Of a stretch of 64,000 bases of DNA, positions 43,482 through 52,682 are shown in pieces; the first letter of the stretch is position 1, and each line of letters opens with the position of its first letter. A model generated the notes under the pieces. The model was not told where the DNA came from. It saw only the letters and a program-made list of their open reading frames with translations, and made no database searches. A program made the position numbers and the translations under genes. Origin of the DNA: Undaria pinnatifida (taxonomy: Eukaryota > Sar > Phaeophyceae > Laminariales > Alariaceae); the NCBI GenBank assembly GCA_012845835.1, contig JABAKD010000039.1:24779-88778 (forward strand), given 5' to 3'.

Positions 43482-43606
43482 AATGGCAAGCTCACCAGGA
43501 AACCTGAGTTTGCTTGAATGGGGCCAACGACCTAATTTCTCAGCGAGTTCGCCAGGCAACGGTAAAGCTCCATCCCTCGTTCGATTCCGAGGGTCGACTA
43601 CGATAA

Positions 43607-43689
43607 AACGGTCGGGATGTCCTCGTTAAGATGGCTCATTGCCTGACGCAATCAGACACAGCATTAAAAATGAGGACACCCCGACCGTT
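43607..43689. repeat. Imperfect inverted repeat, MITE- or cruciform-like
   Basis: Two 21-base arms (43607-43627 and 43669-43689) match at 19 positions in inverted orientation: AACGGTCGGGRTGTCCTCRTT. The 41-base centre contains its own 5-bp hairpin ATTGC-CTGAC-GCAAT. A separate small hairpin CCCTCG/CGAGGG lies at 43574-43593. This whole 288-base gap between the amidohydrolase and aldolase genes has no open reading frame. No target-site duplication is obvious. Confidence 0.6.
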
Positions 43690-43769
43690 CTATACCAAAT
43701 CCAAATGCCAGGCGGTATAAGGGAGGGGCCTCTACCTTAAAGTCGCAAAAGTTTTTTCGGACAATCCTT

Positions 43770-44456
43770 TTAAGCGTGCTTGCTCCCTTTCGAGGCAAAT
43801 TCGTCACGACGCTGCTGTGTATATTCGATCATATCCTTCGGGATAAGCAATGCGCCGCCCAGGCTCTCCGCTTGCAGGCCCAAAACCGCTGTCTCTTCGA
43901 TCAAAATATTGGCATGGGCCGCCATCCTGGCATTGGATCCAAAAGCTAAAACGCCATGATTAGCCAGAAGCACACCACCAATATGTTTATGTTCCCGAAT
44001 AGCATCGGCAATGTTACTTACTGATTCAGCTGATCCTCGGGGCCCGTACTTGGCCAATGGGACGCCATCGGTCATATCGAAACGAACCAACGCCTCATAA
44101 ATTACCGGAATCGGCTTGTTGGCAACAGCGTAAGTAGTGGCTTGTGGTGAATGGGTATGGACCACACCACCTACGTCTGGCCGCAATTGGTAAACAATGC
44201 TGTGCATGTCGACGACTTCAGCACCAGTCGGCTCCAAAGCACCTTCCAACAACGTACCATCCATATGAAACAGAGCTATATTTTCCGGCTTGAGATCAGC
44301 GATGCTTCCACCGCCAGTCAATAAGAATGTTTCGCTGTCAGGCACACGAGCGCTAAAATTTCCGTGTAGGCTCAACGAAATAACGCCGGTCCGGACAAGG
44401 TGGTTTGACGCATCAATAATTTCTTGCTTGAGGTTAGCCATCAATTCCTGGCTCAT
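43770..44456 (-). CDS. Class II aldolase/adducin family protein
   Basis: A 228-residue zinc aldolase of the L-fuculose-phosphate aldolase/AraD group. The metal histidines are in GGVVHTHSPQATTYA and GVLLANHGVLAFG, and SLHGNFSARVP holds the phosphate-binding loop. It probably cleaves or epimerises a sugar phosphate. GGAGT is five bases before the ATG. With the PfkB kinase at 16696 the window contains two sugar-acid steps, but nothing links them directly. Confidence 0.9.
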   Translation of the reverse strand: MSQELMANLKQEIIDASNHLVRTGVISLSLHGNFSARVPDSETFLLTGGGSIADLKPENIALFHMDGTLLEGALEPTGAEVVDMHSIVYQLRPDVGGVVHTHSPQATTYAVANKPIPVIYEALVRFDMTDGVPLAKYGPRGSAESVSNIADAIREHKHIGGVLLANHGVLAFGSNARMAAHANILIEETAVLGLQAESLGGALLIPKDMIEYTQQRRDEFASKGSKHA

Positions 44457-44833
44457 CTTTTACTCCTTCAAATAGTTAAACGCATGACCGAGGTGTATTT
44501 TGAGGTCACAAACACCTTTTCTAGGTTACACTTCTTCCTGCTCCCGGACCATCAATTTATCACACGCCCACCTGAATATTCATTAGCGTCTTTTAAAATG
44601 TGTCTGTTTGCTCGAAGATGGCGCATGTCGGAACGTTGAATATACGTTGTAACCACTTTTTTCACGTAACATCTACTTCCGTAAGCCTACCTGCGTTTAA
44701 ATATTTCCTCACAGAAAATCAGCTAGTTCATATTGTTGAGATCGTTGGCATTCATAATGTGCTCCTTGGTTACCCTAAGGCAGTTCCTCTTTGGTATGAA
44801 GGCACCTTATGAAACAGGCGTGTCCATTTCCGT
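44457..44833. other. Intergenic region upstream of the large regulator
   Basis: About 380 bases with no supported gene; the short frames here have no ribosome sites. A small hairpin AGGTGT/ACACCT lies near 44491-44517. It must hold the promoter of the divergent aldolase gene. The regulator's promoter is at its right edge. Confidence 0.45.
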
Positions 44834-44840
44834 GTGCGCT

Positions 44841-44869
44841 TTGGACACACGCTCAAACTATGGCAAAAT
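44841..44869 (+). promoter_or_regulatory. Promoter of the BTAD regulator gene, apparently leaderless
   Basis: TTGGAC (44841-44846), a 17-base spacer and CAAAAT (44864-44869), followed after six bases by the ATG at 44876. This leaves no room for a leader, so the transcript probably begins at the start codon. Confidence 0.45.
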
Positions 44870-44875
44870 CAGTTC

Positions 44876-47800
44876 ATGCAACGGGCATCGATTCAATTAC
44901 TGGGCAGCTTTGTCGCTCTCACGGCGGCAGGCCAACCAACCAACCTCCGGCGCAAAACTCGTGCGCTGCTAGCCTATTTGGCTGCCACCAACCAAAAGCA
45001 GAGTCGTCAGCAACTCATCGACCTGTTTTGTGCCGATGCCAGCGACCCCGCCGCCGTCTTGCGCTCATTACTAAGCCGAATTCGCCGCCAGCTAGATCCC
45101 GATCTGATAATCGCTGACGGAGAATTTGTCTCACTTGATCCGAGAACTGTCACCATTGATTGCCTGCAATTTTCGCAGCGACTGGCTACCGCGCGCGATG
45201 CTGATGAATTTGCCACGGCGTTATCGCTTTACCGTGGTGAATTCTTGTCCGGGTTAATCTTGAAAGAGGCTTCAGCCTTTGAATTTTGGCTGTTGGGTGA
45301 AAGAAATCGTTGGCAGACTCAGTTTGAAATAGGGTTGCAAAAAGGGATTGAGTTTCTGGTCGCTCAGGGCGATTTGGAAGCCGCAATACCATATGGACGC
45401 CAATGGGTTGGGGTTAATCCCTTGCTTGAGCTGGCCCATGGTTACCTGATTACTTTGTATGCTCAAACCGGCCGGTTCGAAGCTGCCCGCCAACAATATG
45501 CCCAATGTCGCCAAATCCTGGCCACAGAATTGGCTGTTGAGCCGAATGAAACGTTGCAACAGCTCTATCACGATGTTCAACGTGGCCAGCTACGACCTAC
45601 GCTTAACATATTCAAACAACGAACAACTACGATCATCTCCACCCAGTTTGGCAGCAAAAGAGCCAAAATCGTTGGTCGCACAAACGAGCTTTCGACCCTC
45701 AAAAAGAGTTGGCAGCTGGCCCAGAACGATAAAGGCTCAACCCGGTTAATCGAAGCTGAGGCCGGTGCCGGGAAAAGTTTCCTTTTAACATCATTCACCA
45801 CCAAATCCAGAATCCAAACTGCTTTTACCGGCTCCGGATATGAATCCGCCCAAACCTTACCTTTTGCCCCCTGGACAGAGCTTTTTGAACAAATAGTCGC
45901 CACCTACTCAAACGACGAGTTGGACGCCTTAAGTTCTGAAATCAAATCAGCACTAGCTCAGCTGGTGCCTGCCCAGACCCATTGGCATACAGGGCAAACG
46001 CTTCCCACAGAACAACTATTTGCGGCGCTCACTACCTGGCTAACAAGCGGCGGCGCCAAAATCCTCATTCTTGACAATTTGCAATGGATGGATGCTGCCT
46101 CACTTCAATTATTTCATTATTTGGCGCGCCGACTTGCTGGTGCCCCCATTCTTTTGATTGGCGCTTACCGTCCGGTCTCCAACAACGCACCTTTAGCTAC
46201 ATTGCTGGCCGATTTGCTACACCAGGAAACAGACCAGTTACAACTTCAGCCATTCAACATTGACCAGGTTCTTGAGTTAATTGGCGCTTTGTGGCCAACA
46301 GCTTCGGCCGATACCAGGAATACAATTGCCCCGGACCTATTAACGGCAACCGGCGGCAACCCTCTTTTTCTGAGCGAAATTATCCGTGAGCTGGCGGCGC
46401 AAGATAACGTGCCTGACAAATTGCCATTACCAGCATCTCTCTTGACCTTAATTCAAAGCCGTTTACGGCAGTTACCGACTGTAGCGCAACAGGTCCTGGA
46501 AGGATTGGCGGTATTGCAGCAACCGGCGACGCCCGATCTCGTACAACTCGTCGCGGGGCGCAGCGAAAATGAGACTTACGAGGCGCTAGATTCGGCCTTG
46601 ACTGAAGGAATTATCAGACCTGCGGAAGAAAATTTTAGTACCGGCCGGTTTGACTTCTACCACGATCTCGTCCGCGATGCCGTCCTGGCACAAATCAGCC
46701 AGCTACGCCGATTGCTCCTGCACAAACGAACTGCAGTCGAGCTCGAACCCACTGCTCAGGCCGCGACACTTGCCTACCATTGGCGCCAGGCTGGTAATCC
46801 AGCTCAGGAAGCGGCCTTTAGCGTTAAGGCAGGCGACCATGCTTTTGAGATTTTTGCCAATGATGAATCATTAACCTTTTTGCGGCGCGCAGTTGAACTC
46901 AAACCAACTAGTGAAGCGTGGCGCTTGCTTGGACGCACCCTGGACAGAGTTGGCGAGTGGGCAGAGGCCAAGCAGGCTTTTCTGCAAGCAGAAGAATTAG
47001 CCCAATCCGAGGAAGATAGAGCGGCCGCTCAGCGTTTTCTGGGGCGACTGTATAGCGGTCAAGGCAGTTACGAAAAAGCCATTGAATACCTGGAGCGCTC
47101 GCTAGCATATTACAGCAACCAGGAGCCCACCAATCACCTGGCTGACATTGATAACAGCATCGCCGTAGCTTACTATCGTCTCGGTAAATATGACGAAAGT
47201 ATCCGGTACTATGAGCGGTCACTAAAATGGGCCTACCATTTGGAAGATCAATGGGGTATCGGCGCAGCGATTGGCAATATCGGCCTCGTTTACCACGATA
47301 TGAATCGTCTCGAGGATGCTGAAGACAAATTGGCCGACTCATTGGCTATCTTTCGTGATATGGGCAGTCGAGCTGGCGTGGCGAATCGACTGGGAAACCT
47401 GGGCATCATCTATGGTCGCCAGGGGAAAAGTGCCAAGGCTTTGGCCGCCTATCATGAAGCGTTGGCCACCGATCAGGAGCTGGGAAATTATCAAGACGTT
47501 ACCCGTACATTAGGGAATCTGGCAACAGAATATTACACATTGGGTGAATTCGACCTCGCCCTCGACAATTTCACGAAAGCCTTACAACAGGCTCAGTCAC
47601 TATCAAGTCCCTATTTTGAAGCGCTGAATCTGGGAAATATCGGTGAATTGGCCCAGGAGATGGATCTATTCTCGGTCGCCAAGCTTTGGCACCTGCAAGC
47701 ATTTCGTATCGACCTCAAAGCAGAACATCGTGATGGTATCGTCCGGCGGCTATATGCACTCGCCCTCGTCAATTATCGCGACGACAAACTTGAGTTAAGC

Positions 47801-48349
47801 CTTGATCAGTGTCAGCAGGCGCTTAAACTAATGCAACATTGGCAAACAAGTGAATATATAGTTCCGCTTTGGCTCACCAACGCGCGGGTCCTTTTCAGAT
47901 TAGGTGAGTTGAGCGAAGCATTATTAGCCGCCAATCAGGCAAGAGCCGCCTGGGAGCGCCAGGCATTGCCCGCATTTGGCTCTGAAACGTTGACCCTTCA
48001 AATAGAGTTAGCTGTGGGGCTGGGTAAAATGGACCTGGAAACAGCGATCGCCAGGCTCTCGGATACAGCTAACCTGGTAAAACGAGATGACCACCTTACC
48101 ACAGCGGAATTAGGGGCGTCCCTCTGGAAGTTGACAAAAAGCTCAACGTATAAGACATTGGCTATTGACGCGCTAGAACAACACGTCCAACAGAGGCCGC
48201 ATTGGCGAGCACGCGATTTGTACGATGAGCTTACGGGACGGACAATCAGCCCACCAGCCACCAAGACCTTACCATCCCATTTATTACCCACTGATGCCGT
48301 CACCGAGAGTGAACTACTCAGCGAAACGGCTCATTTTTTGCCAAGATAA
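44876..48349 (+). CDS. Large BTAD-ATPase-TPR transcriptional regulator
   Basis: A 1157-residue protein from the ATG at 44876. It starts IQLLGSFVALTAAGQPTNLRRKTRALLAYLA, a SARP-like winged helix, then a bacterial transcriptional activation domain (to about 245), an AAA/NACHT-type ATPase with P-loop EAEAGAGKSF near residues 293-302 and ILILDNLQWMDAASLQLF as Walker B, and from about 640 to the end an array of TPR repeats (GDHAFEIFANDESLTFLRRAVEL and about ten more units with AKALAAYHEALATDQELGNY style). These are signal-integrating activators. The GTG at 44834 is also in frame but lies within the promoter. Targets unknown. Confidence 0.9.
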   Translation: MQRASIQLLGSFVALTAAGQPTNLRRKTRALLAYLAATNQKQSRQQLIDLFCADASDPAAVLRSLLSRIRRQLDPDLIIADGEFVSLDPRTVTIDCLQFSQRLATARDADEFATALSLYRGEFLSGLILKEASAFEFWLLGERNRWQTQFEIGLQKGIEFLVAQGDLEAAIPYGRQWVGVNPLLELAHGYLITLYAQTGRFEAARQQYAQCRQILATELAVEPNETLQQLYHDVQRGQLRPTLNIFKQRTTTIISTQFGSKRAKIVGRTNELSTLKKSWQLAQNDKGSTRLIEAEAGAGKSFLLTSFTTKSRIQTAFTGSGYESAQTLPFAPWTELFEQIVATYSNDELDALSSEIKSALAQLVPAQTHWHTGQTLPTEQLFAALTTWLTSGGAKILILDNLQWMDAASLQLFHYLARRLAGAPILLIGAYRPVSNNAPLATLLADLLHQETDQLQLQPFNIDQVLELIGALWPTASADTRNTIAPDLLTATGGNPLFLSEIIRELAAQDNVPDKLPLPASLLTLIQSRLRQLPTVAQQVLEGLAVLQQPATPDLVQLVAGRSENETYEALDSALTEGIIRPAEENFSTGRFDFYHDLVRDAVLAQISQLRRLLLHKRTAVELEPTAQAATLAYHWRQAGNPAQEAAFSVKAGDHAFEIFANDESLTFLRRAVELKPTSEAWRLLGRTLDRVGEWAEAKQAFLQAEELAQSEEDRAAAQRFLGRLYSGQGSYEKAIEYLERSLAYYSNQEPTNHLADIDNSIAVAYYRLGKYDESIRYYERSLKWAYHLEDQWGIGAAIGNIGLVYHDMNRLEDAEDKLADSLAIFRDMGSRAGVANRLGNLGIIYGRQGKSAKALAAYHEALATDQELGNYQDVTRTLGNLATEYYTLGEFDLALDNFTKALQQAQSLSSPYFEALNLGNIGELAQEMDLFSVAKLWHLQAFRIDLKAEHRDGIVRRLYALALVNYRDDKLELSLDQCQQALKLMQHWQTSEYIVPLWLTNARVLFRLGELSEALLAANQARAAWERQALPAFGSETLTLQIELAVGLGKMDLETAIARLSDTANLVKRDDHLTTAELGASLWKLTKSSTYKTLAIDALEQHVQQRPHWRARDLYDELTGRTISPPATKTLPSHLLPTDAVTESELLSETAHFLPR

Positions 48350-48428
48350 CTATTGGTAACTTTCCCCAATAGTGCCAGCGAGATGTCATCGGTACGATGC
48401 TATCTCGCCAAGATGAAGGAGCATATTT

Positions 48429-49100
48429 ATGTCGGCCGTCTTTATTCCCCATTCAGAGTATACAGAATACCCGGTAAAGGAGATGCGTCAGCGGGCTGCT
48501 GATTTCTACGAGGCGATCAAGCGGCGCCGGACCATCCGGGAGTTTTCGGACCGGCCGGTTCCCCGTGACATCATCGAAACCTGCCTGCTGGCGGCGGGAA
48601 CAGCACCTAGCGGCGCCAACCTCCAACCCTGGCAATTTGTCGTCGTCAGCGATGATGAGATTAAACGAAAAATACGTGACGCCGCTGAGGAAGAAGAGCG
48701 CGCCTTTTATAACGGTCGTGCGCCAGAGGATTGGTTAGAAGCGCTGGCACCCCTGGGGACGGATGAGCACAAAGAGTTCCTGACGATCGCCCCATACCTC
48801 ATCGCAATTATGGCCAAATCATATGATGAGTTACCCGATGGCAAGCGAGTCAAGAATTACTATGCGCAAGAGTCTGTCGGGCTAGCTGCCGGCATGTTGA
48901 TCACCGCCCTACATACGGCCGGCCTGGCAACCCTAACCCATACACCAAGTCCAATGGGCTTCCTAAACACAGTCCTGGATCGCCCTAAGAACGAGCGCCC
49001 CATGATTTTGCTGGTTGTTGGCTACCCGGCCGAGAATTGTGAAGTTCCCAAAAAAGCGCTCGAGAAGAAACCCCTCGACAAAATCGCCACCTTTCTTTAG
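48429..49100 (+). CDS. Nitroreductase family protein
   Basis: A 223-residue FMN oxidoreductase. [46 protein letters not shown] has the phosphate-binding Arg residues and the FMN-contacting segment, and [29 protein letters not shown] the second half. The extended N-terminus (about 25 residues) is like that of enzymes of the iodotyrosine deiodinase/BluB branch, which remove halogens or attack aromatics; the exact role is open. GGAG is seven bases before the ATG. Confidence 0.92.
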   Translation: MSAVFIPHSEYTEYPVKEMRQRAADFYEAIKRRRTIREFSDRPVPRDIIETCLLAAGTAPSGANLQPWQFVVVSDDEIKRKIRDAAEEEERAFYNGRAPEDWLEALAPLGTDEHKEFLTIAPYLIAIMAKSYDELPDGKRVKNYYAQESVGLAAGMLITALHTAGLATLTHTPSPMGFLNTVLDRPKNERPMILLVVGYPAENCEVPKKALEKKPLDKIATFL

Positions 49101-49112
49101 AAAAAAGCCACA

Positions 49113-49148
49113 AGTCAGCGATTGTTTCCGTGGAAGCAATCGCTGACT
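49113..49148. terminator. Terminator between nitroreductase and VOC genes
   Basis: Perfect 12-bp arms AGTCAGCGATTG and complement with a 12-nt loop that can pair further. An A6 tract (49101-49106) flanks it on the left, providing a U run for minus-strand transcripts of the convergent VOC gene. Confidence 0.65.
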
Positions 49149-49186
49149 CATGGCCGACTTTGAGCAATATTGCCAAAAATGTTTTG

Positions 49187-49570
49187 CTAGATTTTCAGCG
49201 CCACAGCCCGCGTAATCAACTGAATATGCAAACCAAAGGGATCTTTAAGGAACTGGGTTTGATCGCCATTGTCAAACGTTATGATATCGGTAGCTGGCTC
49301 ACAACCAGCTGCGGTAAGCCGCACACAATCAGGCTCGATTTCACTAACATTAAAAGCTATATGAAAGGTCCATGGTCCGGCTTCCAAATAATCTCCCATG
49401 CTATTGGCGTAAAACTCAAGCAATGTGTGCCCGTCCTCATCTGCCAGGAAGTGAATACGGGTGCCCTCAGTGTCGGCACGGATAATACGTAATCCCATAT
49501 TTTCAGCATACCAGTTGGCAACAGCGGTCGGATCGGCAACGTTAATGGCAATGTGTTCAATTTTCATCAA
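49187..49570 (-). CDS. Glyoxalase/VOC-fold protein
   Basis: A 127-residue vicinal-oxygen-chelate domain. MKIEHIAINVADPTAVANWYAENMGLRI is the first beta-alpha-beta module with the His ligand, GHTLLEFYAN supplies the Glu ligand, and GPWTFHIAFNV the second His. Such domains occur in glyoxalases, dioxygenases and resistance proteins; the specific substrate is unclear. GGAGA is eight bases before the ATG. Convergent with the nitroreductase gene. Confidence 0.9.
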   Translation of the reverse strand: MMKIEHIAINVADPTAVANWYAENMGLRIIRADTEGTRIHFLADEDGHTLLEFYANSMGDYLEAGPWTFHIAFNVSEIEPDCVRLTAAGCEPATDIITFDNGDQTQFLKDPFGLHIQLITRAVALKI

Positions 49571-49703
49571 CTTTCTCCAAGTAAGAACTTGTAAAATAAC
49601 ATCCTAATCTTATCTGACTAGTTCGAGGATGCCATTGAGCATACAATAGACAAGTCCTTTTGATTTTGTGAAACCAAAGACCGATTCAGTTGAGGAGTAA
49701 ATT

Positions 49704-50483
49704 ATGTCCGGAACGTTAGCTGCTTTAGCCGCCGCGCTTACCGATGGTTCAGTTCGGGTTGTTGACTTGACCGCCACGCTAGGGCAAGACACCGTTGTCA
49801 TTGACCTGCCACCTATGTTTTCGCCATCACCAGGTTTGAGCATCGACCTAATCTCAAGATATGACGACAATGGTCCTGCCTGGTATTGGAACACCATCAC
49901 GCTGGGCGAACACACGGGCACCCACTTTGATGCCCCGGTTCATTGGGTCACAGGTAAAGATCATGCGGATAATACAACTGATACTCTACCGGCCGGTCAA
50001 TTTGTCGGCCCGGCTTGCGTTATCGATGTCACCAAAGAGGCAGCCGCGGACAATGATTTCCTGCTCACACGTGAGTTTTTACTCGCCTGGGAAGAAAAGC
50101 ATGGAAGGATACCGGCCGGTGCCTGGCTCCTCATGTACTCCAACTGGTCATTACGAACCAGCAAGGAAGAGTTCCTGAATATTGACGAAAATGGCTCCCA
50201 TACTCCAGGACCTGACGCAGATTGCGTACGCTTTCTGGCCGAGGAAAGAGACGTTCTGGGATTTGGTACCGAATGTGTCGGCACCGATGCAGGCAACGCC
50301 GGCGGTTTTGAGCCCCCATTCCCCTGCCACAACATCATGCATGGTGCAGGCAAGCTCGGGCTCGCCAGCCTGGCCCACCTCGACCAGTTGCCACCAACCG
50401 GCGCCATTGTCATCGCCGCCCCCCTCAAAATTGAAGGTGGCTCAGGCAGCCCGGTGAGGGTGATTGCTTTAGTGGAAAAATAG
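49704..50483 (+). CDS. Cyclase family protein (kynurenine formamidase-like)
   Basis: A 259-residue metal hydrolase of the Cyclase/KynB family. VVDLTATLGQDTVVIDLPPMFSP opens the fold; HTGTHFDAPVHW (about residues 72-83) holds the metal-binding His and Asp; GAWLLMYSNWS and LGFGTECVGTDAGNAG follow. Members hydrolyse N-formylkynurenine or cyclic amides. GAGGAG lies six bases before the ATG. Next to the nitroreductase and VOC genes it could belong to an aromatic degradation set, but no other member is present. Confidence 0.9.
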   Translation: MSGTLAALAAALTDGSVRVVDLTATLGQDTVVIDLPPMFSPSPGLSIDLISRYDDNGPAWYWNTITLGEHTGTHFDAPVHWVTGKDHADNTTDTLPAGQFVGPACVIDVTKEAAADNDFLLTREFLLAWEEKHGRIPAGAWLLMYSNWSLRTSKEEFLNIDENGSHTPGPDADCVRFLAEERDVLGFGTECVGTDAGNAGGFEPPFPCHNIMHGAGKLGLASLAHLDQLPPTGAIVIAAPLKIEGGSGSPVRVIALVEK

Positions 50484-50487
50484 CATA

Positions 50488-50598
50488 GCTATCAGCGGTC
50501 AGCTATCAGCTATCAGCAAGAATAGGGATGGGAATAAGACTCAAATTCAAGAGTCCCCATTTGCCAAAGCTGATAGCCGATAGCTGACAGCCGATAGC
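50488..50598. repeat. Structured repeat element built of AGCTATCAGC units
   Basis: A 30-base left arm (50488-50517) containing three tandem variants of GCTATCAGC pairs with a right arm (50569-50598) at 27 of 30 positions. The 51-base centre forms a second hairpin (ATGGG plus GACTC pairing with GAGTC plus CCCAT). It fills the gap between the cyclase gene and the next gene. It resembles a palindromic MITE or repeat-derived terminator. Confidence 0.65.
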
Positions 50599-50655
50599 CA
50601 AAAGCCTCCTTCCCCTCTAGCTCTTCACGAACGCTTGTGCTAAAATCCTTCCCAT

Positions 50656-51090
50656 ATGAGCCGAGTCATCAATGTAAACAGTCCGACCAAAATCCGTAAC
50701 CATCATCGACGCACCATAGCCGAGATTTTGCGCCATCTATCCCTAAAACAAGAGTTTGATGCGGAAGCCAAAGATATGGCTGCATTTATGGTCTTTGCCC
50801 TCCAGGAAATATATGACGTCTCTGAGACGACAGCGACCGCCTGGGAAAAGCGTGGTTATTGGATGAAAGCCGAGCGCTTCTTGCGTGAATGGCGCTGGTC
50901 GATTGAAACGGCCGCCAATATGGACGACGTTATGCGACACGAAGCATTTGACCTGCTTCCTGAGCTCATCGCCGGGTTATTTCATCGCTTTTCTGACATT
51001 CAATTGAAACGAATGTTGCGCAAGCCCGAGACCTGGCAAGGGGCTTACGAGCGATTGATGGCGACGGAACCCCGCCCACTACCCTACTAA
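50656..51090 (+). CDS. Hypothetical helical protein
   Basis: A 144-residue mostly helical, basic/aromatic protein beginning MSRVINVNSPTKIRNHHRRTIAEIL, with WEKRGYWMKAERFLREWRW in the middle. No family recognised. A TAAAAT -10-like box (50641-50646) lies nine bases before the ATG and no ribosome site is visible, so this too may be leaderless or nearly so. A lipoprotein esterase gene follows after 19 bases. Confidence 0.65.
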   Translation: MSRVINVNSPTKIRNHHRRTIAEILRHLSLKQEFDAEAKDMAAFMVFALQEIYDVSETTATAWEKRGYWMKAERFLREWRWSIETAANMDDVMRHEAFDLLPELIAGLFHRFSDIQLKRMLRKPETWQGAYERLMATEPRPLPY

Positions 51091-51109
51091 ATCAGGAGTA
51101 GGCGAGCAT

Positions 51110-52141
51110 ATGAATCGCCTCACTACTAAATTCACTGGTTGTCTTCTCGCGGCGGGATTCTTATCCTTGCTGATTGTGTCCGCTTGCACAGCGGCCGACA
51201 CGGCTCAATTACCTACTCGTCAAGCAATAGCCACCGTGCCGCAGCCCACTGCAAATATAGATGTGCCTGAGTCAGTGGCCGCCTCGGGACTGGTAGAAAT
51301 ACCAGCCACCAATACCCCGGAGCAACTTGAACCCACCCTTCCGCCAACCATCGTACCGACCCTAACGCCAAAGCCAACCAAAACACCGGCCGGTTGCACC
51401 CAACCTGGAACGGTCGAAAGCGGCAGCTTCGATGGGCCAATTGCAGGCTCCGATTTCGCTTTCCAGATCTATTTGCCGCCTTGCTACGGCGAGGATGGCC
51501 GTACCTATGCCGCTCTCTACATGCTGGGTGGTAATATCCACGACGAGACCATCTGGACGCAAATGGGGCTACATACGCGGGCTGACGAAGGTATCCTGGC
51601 GGGAAACTATCCCCCGTTTGTAATCGTGATGCCAGATGGCGGCTACCCGGCCAACTTTACTTCGGGCGGCCCCAACTCTTATGAAGGGTTGGTGTTAAAC
51701 GAATTGATTCCATTTGTGGAAGAGAATTATTGTATTTGGGGGGAACCGGCCGGTCGGGCCCTTGGTGGCCTTTCCCGGGGTGGCTACTGGTCGCTGGAAA
51801 TCGCTTTTCGCAATGCATCTCAATTTGCCAGCGTGGCCGGCCATAGTCCCGCATTTCTAGACACTGCAGCTGGGCCTGATCTAAACCCGGAGTTCACAGT
51901 GTTTAGCTATGATGTTAGCCAATTGCGTATCTACGTCGATATCGGTGCCGACGATTACCTCAGCTACCAAATCACAACCTGGCACGACAAATTAGTCGCC
52001 GCTGGTATTGAACATCAATGGGCGCTAAACCAGGGCGGCCACGATGAAGCTTATTGGGCTGGCAACGCAGCCAACTATCTCGCCTGGTATACCCAACCCT
52101 GGCCCGATAATCGTGCAGAGTATCCGGCTTGTACCAGCTAG
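51110..52141 (+). CDS. Lipoprotein esterase, alpha/beta-hydrolase (putative esterase family)
   Basis: A 343-residue exported protein. The signal peptide ends in the lipobox VSAC (Cys26). A Thr/Pro-rich linker follows to about residue 95, ending TLTPKPTKTPAGC. The catalytic domain has the nucleophile elbow GGLSRGGYW, the oxyanion region YMLGGNIHDETIW, Asp in DIGADDYLS and His in NQGGHDEAYW, a complete Ser-Asp-His set as in esterase D/feruloyl-esterase-like enzymes. It probably hydrolyses an ester on a polymer or small molecule outside the cell. GGAG precedes the ATG. Confidence 0.88.
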   Translation: MNRLTTKFTGCLLAAGFLSLLIVSACTAADTAQLPTRQAIATVPQPTANIDVPESVAASGLVEIPATNTPEQLEPTLPPTIVPTLTPKPTKTPAGCTQPGTVESGSFDGPIAGSDFAFQIYLPPCYGEDGRTYAALYMLGGNIHDETIWTQMGLHTRADEGILAGNYPPFVIVMPDGGYPANFTSGGPNSYEGLVLNELIPFVEENYCIWGEPAGRALGGLSRGGYWSLEIAFRNASQFASVAGHSPAFLDTAAGPDLNPEFTVFSYDVSQLRIYVDIGADDYLSYQITTWHDKLVAAGIEHQWALNQGGHDEAYWAGNAANYLAWYTQPWPDNRAEYPACTS

Positions 52142-52150
52142 CCAGACAAC

Positions 52151-52180
52151 AAAAAAGGCCCACCCGATAAGGATGAGCCT
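52151..52180 (-). terminator. Rho-independent terminator of the small basic gene
   Basis: On the minus strand: arms AGGCTCATCC and GGGTGGGCCT (ten pairs, two of them G-U) around a 5-nt loop, followed by six T residues. It lies 30 bases beyond the stop codon of the small gene at 52211, which supports that gene being real. Confidence 0.75.
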
Positions 52181-52210
52181 CAAACTTACAGTTAGACGGA
52201 AAGAAGCTTA

Positions 52211-52414
52211 TTAGCTATAGCGACGTACCTGGCGGAGTTTACGACGCAATATTTGGTCGTCCTGATTAGAGATCGCTCGGGAACGAAGAGCAACCCGGCG
52301 CAAATTGTCTAGCTCTGCTGAATGACGCTTTTTGCCAGTTGAGATGCTGCTATCGGCGCGGAATTTTCGCAAAAGTTCCAAACTCAAGGCTCTTCTTATC
52401 ATCTGATTTCCCAT
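52211..52414 (-). CDS. Small Arg-rich protein
   Basis: A 67-residue, strongly basic protein (MGNQMIRRALSLELLRKF at the start, ending LRRKLRQVRRYS) with about 15 Arg. A second ATG at 52402 could be the start. AAGGA lies immediately before the first ATG, too close for normal use, and GGGAA before the second. A dedicated terminator follows and a 268-base AT-rich, motif-bearing leader precedes it, both unusual for a chance frame. It may bind nucleic acid, but no family is recognised. Confidence 0.55.
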   Translation of the reverse strand: MGNQMIRRALSLELLRKFRADSSISTGKKRHSAELDNLRRVALRSRAISNQDDQILRRKLRQVRRYS

Positions 52415-52435
52415 TTCCTTGTCACCTATTACTCA

Positions 52436-52530
52436 AATAGATAACGTTTTTTTCATTGTTCTGATTGGAAAAGCAATTTATTGCTGACCAACTAGATAAA
52501 TCATATAACGTCACGAAATCGTTATCTATT
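52436..52530. promoter_or_regulatory. TAGATAA repeat region upstream of the small basic gene
   Basis: Inverted 11-bp copies of AATAGATAACG (52436-52446 and 52520-52530) with a further direct TAGATAA at 52494-52500, in an AT-rich region between two divergent-side genes. It looks like a set of operator sites for an unknown regulator. Confidence 0.4.
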
Positions 52531-52682
52531 ATTATTGACGCATCGAACCTGTAAACTTACTAACATTGATCATGATGCCTTCATAATAACCAACGTATCT
52601 TGCAAGCTTTTTGACGCAATTTATTAGGAATTTGGTCCGAGTCAGGGGAAAAATGCAGAACTTACTGCTTTGCGGCTTAGTT

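Noticed and set aside
43574-43593. tRNA T-arm fragment (CCCTCG-TTCGATTC-CGAGGG)
   Set aside because: The loop is eight bases and the rest of a tRNA is missing; no acceptor or anticodon arm fits.
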